This document shows, one piece after another, positions 12,209 to 12,865 of a stretch of 12,865 bases of DNA; the stretch's first letter is position 1; the number at the start of each line of letters is the position of its first letter. The stretch spans positions 1 to 12,865 of the forward strand of contig JAJZYI010000066.1 of NCBI GenBank assembly GCA_021798135.1. The letters run 5' to 3'. This DNA comes from Actinomycetes bacterium (GTDB taxonomy: Bacteria; Actinomycetota; Acidimicrobiia; Acidimicrobiales; UBA8190). The notes beneath the pieces were generated by a model. That model was not told where the DNA came from. It made no database searches and saw only the letters and a list, made by a program, of their open reading frames with translations. Position numbers and translations under genes: made by a program.

Positions 12209-12865
12209 GTGCTCCTGGGTGTGGGGGTCTGCCTGCCCGTGCCGGGTGCCGGCATGGCGCACGACGCCGGCGCTGCGGGCGTCCGGCTGACGATCGAGCT
12301 CGCCCGCGCCGCGGAAGCGGCGGGCCTGGCCACCGCGTGGGTGCCCGACGGCGGCAGTGTCGATCCCGTGGTCCTCATGGGCGCGATCGCCCGCCGGACG
12401 TCGACCGCCGGCGTGGGGCTGCTGGTGGCGGGAACGGGACGCCGGCAGCCGGCGGTCCTGGCGAAGGAGGTCACCACCGTCGACGTGCTGGCGGGCGGGC
12501 GGGCCGCGCTCGCGCTCGGCCTTCCCCGCCCCCAAGGCGGCTCGGGCGCCGGGGGTGGCGTCGACCCCGAGGACACCGGCGCGCGGCTCCGGCACGCCGC
12601 CGCCGTCTGCCGCTCGATGTTCCGGGCGGCGCCGGTCACCATGACCGGGCCGCTCGGCCCCGTGGCCGGCGCGGCAAACGTGCCGCCGCCCGTCCGTCCC
12701 GGAGGGCCGCCGCTCCTCGCCGGCCTGCAGGATCCGCGGCAGCTGCCGGACCTGGCGGCGTGGGCCGTCGCCCCCGAGGGGGCGCCGTCGCTGCACCGGG
12801 GTCCGCCGGCGCCCGCCGTCGACGGCCTGATCGTGCCCGCCGGCGGCGTGCCAGCGGTCGTCCGG
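12209..12865 (+). CDS. Luciferase-like (LLM class) F420-type oxidoreductase, 3' end outside window
   Basis: Members of this family are TIM-barrel flavin- or F420-dependent oxidoreductases. The 219 codons present begin MLLGVGVCLPVPG. The pattern is typical: TIELARAAEAAGLATAWVPD, then DPVVLMGAIARRTSTAGVGL, then RRQPAVLAKEVTTVDVLAGG, ALALGLP and a late VPPPVRPGGPPLLAG segment. The last of these matches the PPPxQPGGPPI turn seen in F420-type members. The glycine-rich loop around residues 108-118 and the short barrel segments look degenerate compared with well-studied enzymes. GTG 12209 is preferred because homology starts at once and a TAGCGT box lies 6 nt upstream. The frame is open at the window edge, so the C-terminal part is missing. 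Substrate and cofactor are not determinable; F420 is a guess from actinobacterial context. Confidence 0.82.
   Translation, partial: MLLGVGVCLPVPGAGMAHDAGAAGVRLTIELARAAEAAGLATAWVPDGGSVDPVVLMGAIARRTSTAGVGLLVAGTGRRQPAVLAKEVTTVDVLAGGRAALALGLPRPQGGSGAGGGVDPEDTGARLRHAAAVCRSMFRAAPVTMTGPLGPVAGAANVPPPVRPGGPPLLAGLQDPRQLPDLAAWAVAPEGAPSLHRGPPAPAVDGLIVPAGGVPAVVR

Noticed and set aside
1..12865. CRISPR arrays, tRNA or rRNA genes, transposases, phage or plasmid genes
   Set aside because: No spaced 24-40 bp repeat series, tRNA cloverleaf or recombinase motif was found; the repeats seen are tandem or short promoter-type repeats.

Overview
The window is 12.9 kb of very GC-rich DNA with every gene on the + strand. 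It carries the classic actinobacterial translation and secretion block. GC content, gene order, a DUF2469 gene (a family essentially confined to Actinobacteria), an F420-type luciferase-like oxidoreductase, frequent GTG starts and TANNNT boxes close to start codons all point to a high-GC actinobacterium. Acidimicrobiia is my best guess, but that is inference.

Layout. Positions 1-2816 hold the two SRP GTPases, ftsY (5' end outside the window) and ffh. Positions 2987-5759 hold the ribosome-maturation operon rpsP - khpA (KH protein) - rimM - trmD - rplS, with tight spacing and one GTGA overlap. Positions 5880-6630 hold DUF2469 and yraN. Positions 6694-7482 hold a crotonase-family gene that appears leaderless. 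Positions 7483-9124 form the least housekeeping-like part: a regulated two-gene module encoding a TasA/camelysin-like secreted protein and its SipW-type signal peptidase. Positions 9408-12082 hold comM (yifB) and dprA, overlapping by GTGA. From 12209 to the window end is the start of a luciferase-like monooxygenase gene, which runs off the edge.

In mycobacteria the corresponding region reads rplS - lepB - rnhB - DUF2469 - yraN - comM - dprA. Here lepB and rnhB are absent from their usual place. A crotonase gene and the TasA-like/SipW pair sit between yraN and comM.

The most interesting regulatory DNA lies in front of the TasA-like gene. It has a widely spaced perfect dyad, then a good sigma-70-type promoter (TTGTCA-N17-TACTGT), then a 5' leader of about 136 nt. 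In the leader one CTCCC segment can pair either with an upstream GGGAG or with the Shine-Dalgarno sequence, which is the logic of a translational switch. A second strong hairpin separates the TasA-like gene from its peptidase gene. Other points are a rimM gene with no ATG/GTG/TTG at its conserved N-terminus, a 10/20-bp phased GTGC repeat array after dprA, and 27-bp tandem repeats at the ends of ftsY and rpsP. No tRNA, rRNA, CRISPR array, transposase or phage gene was seen.
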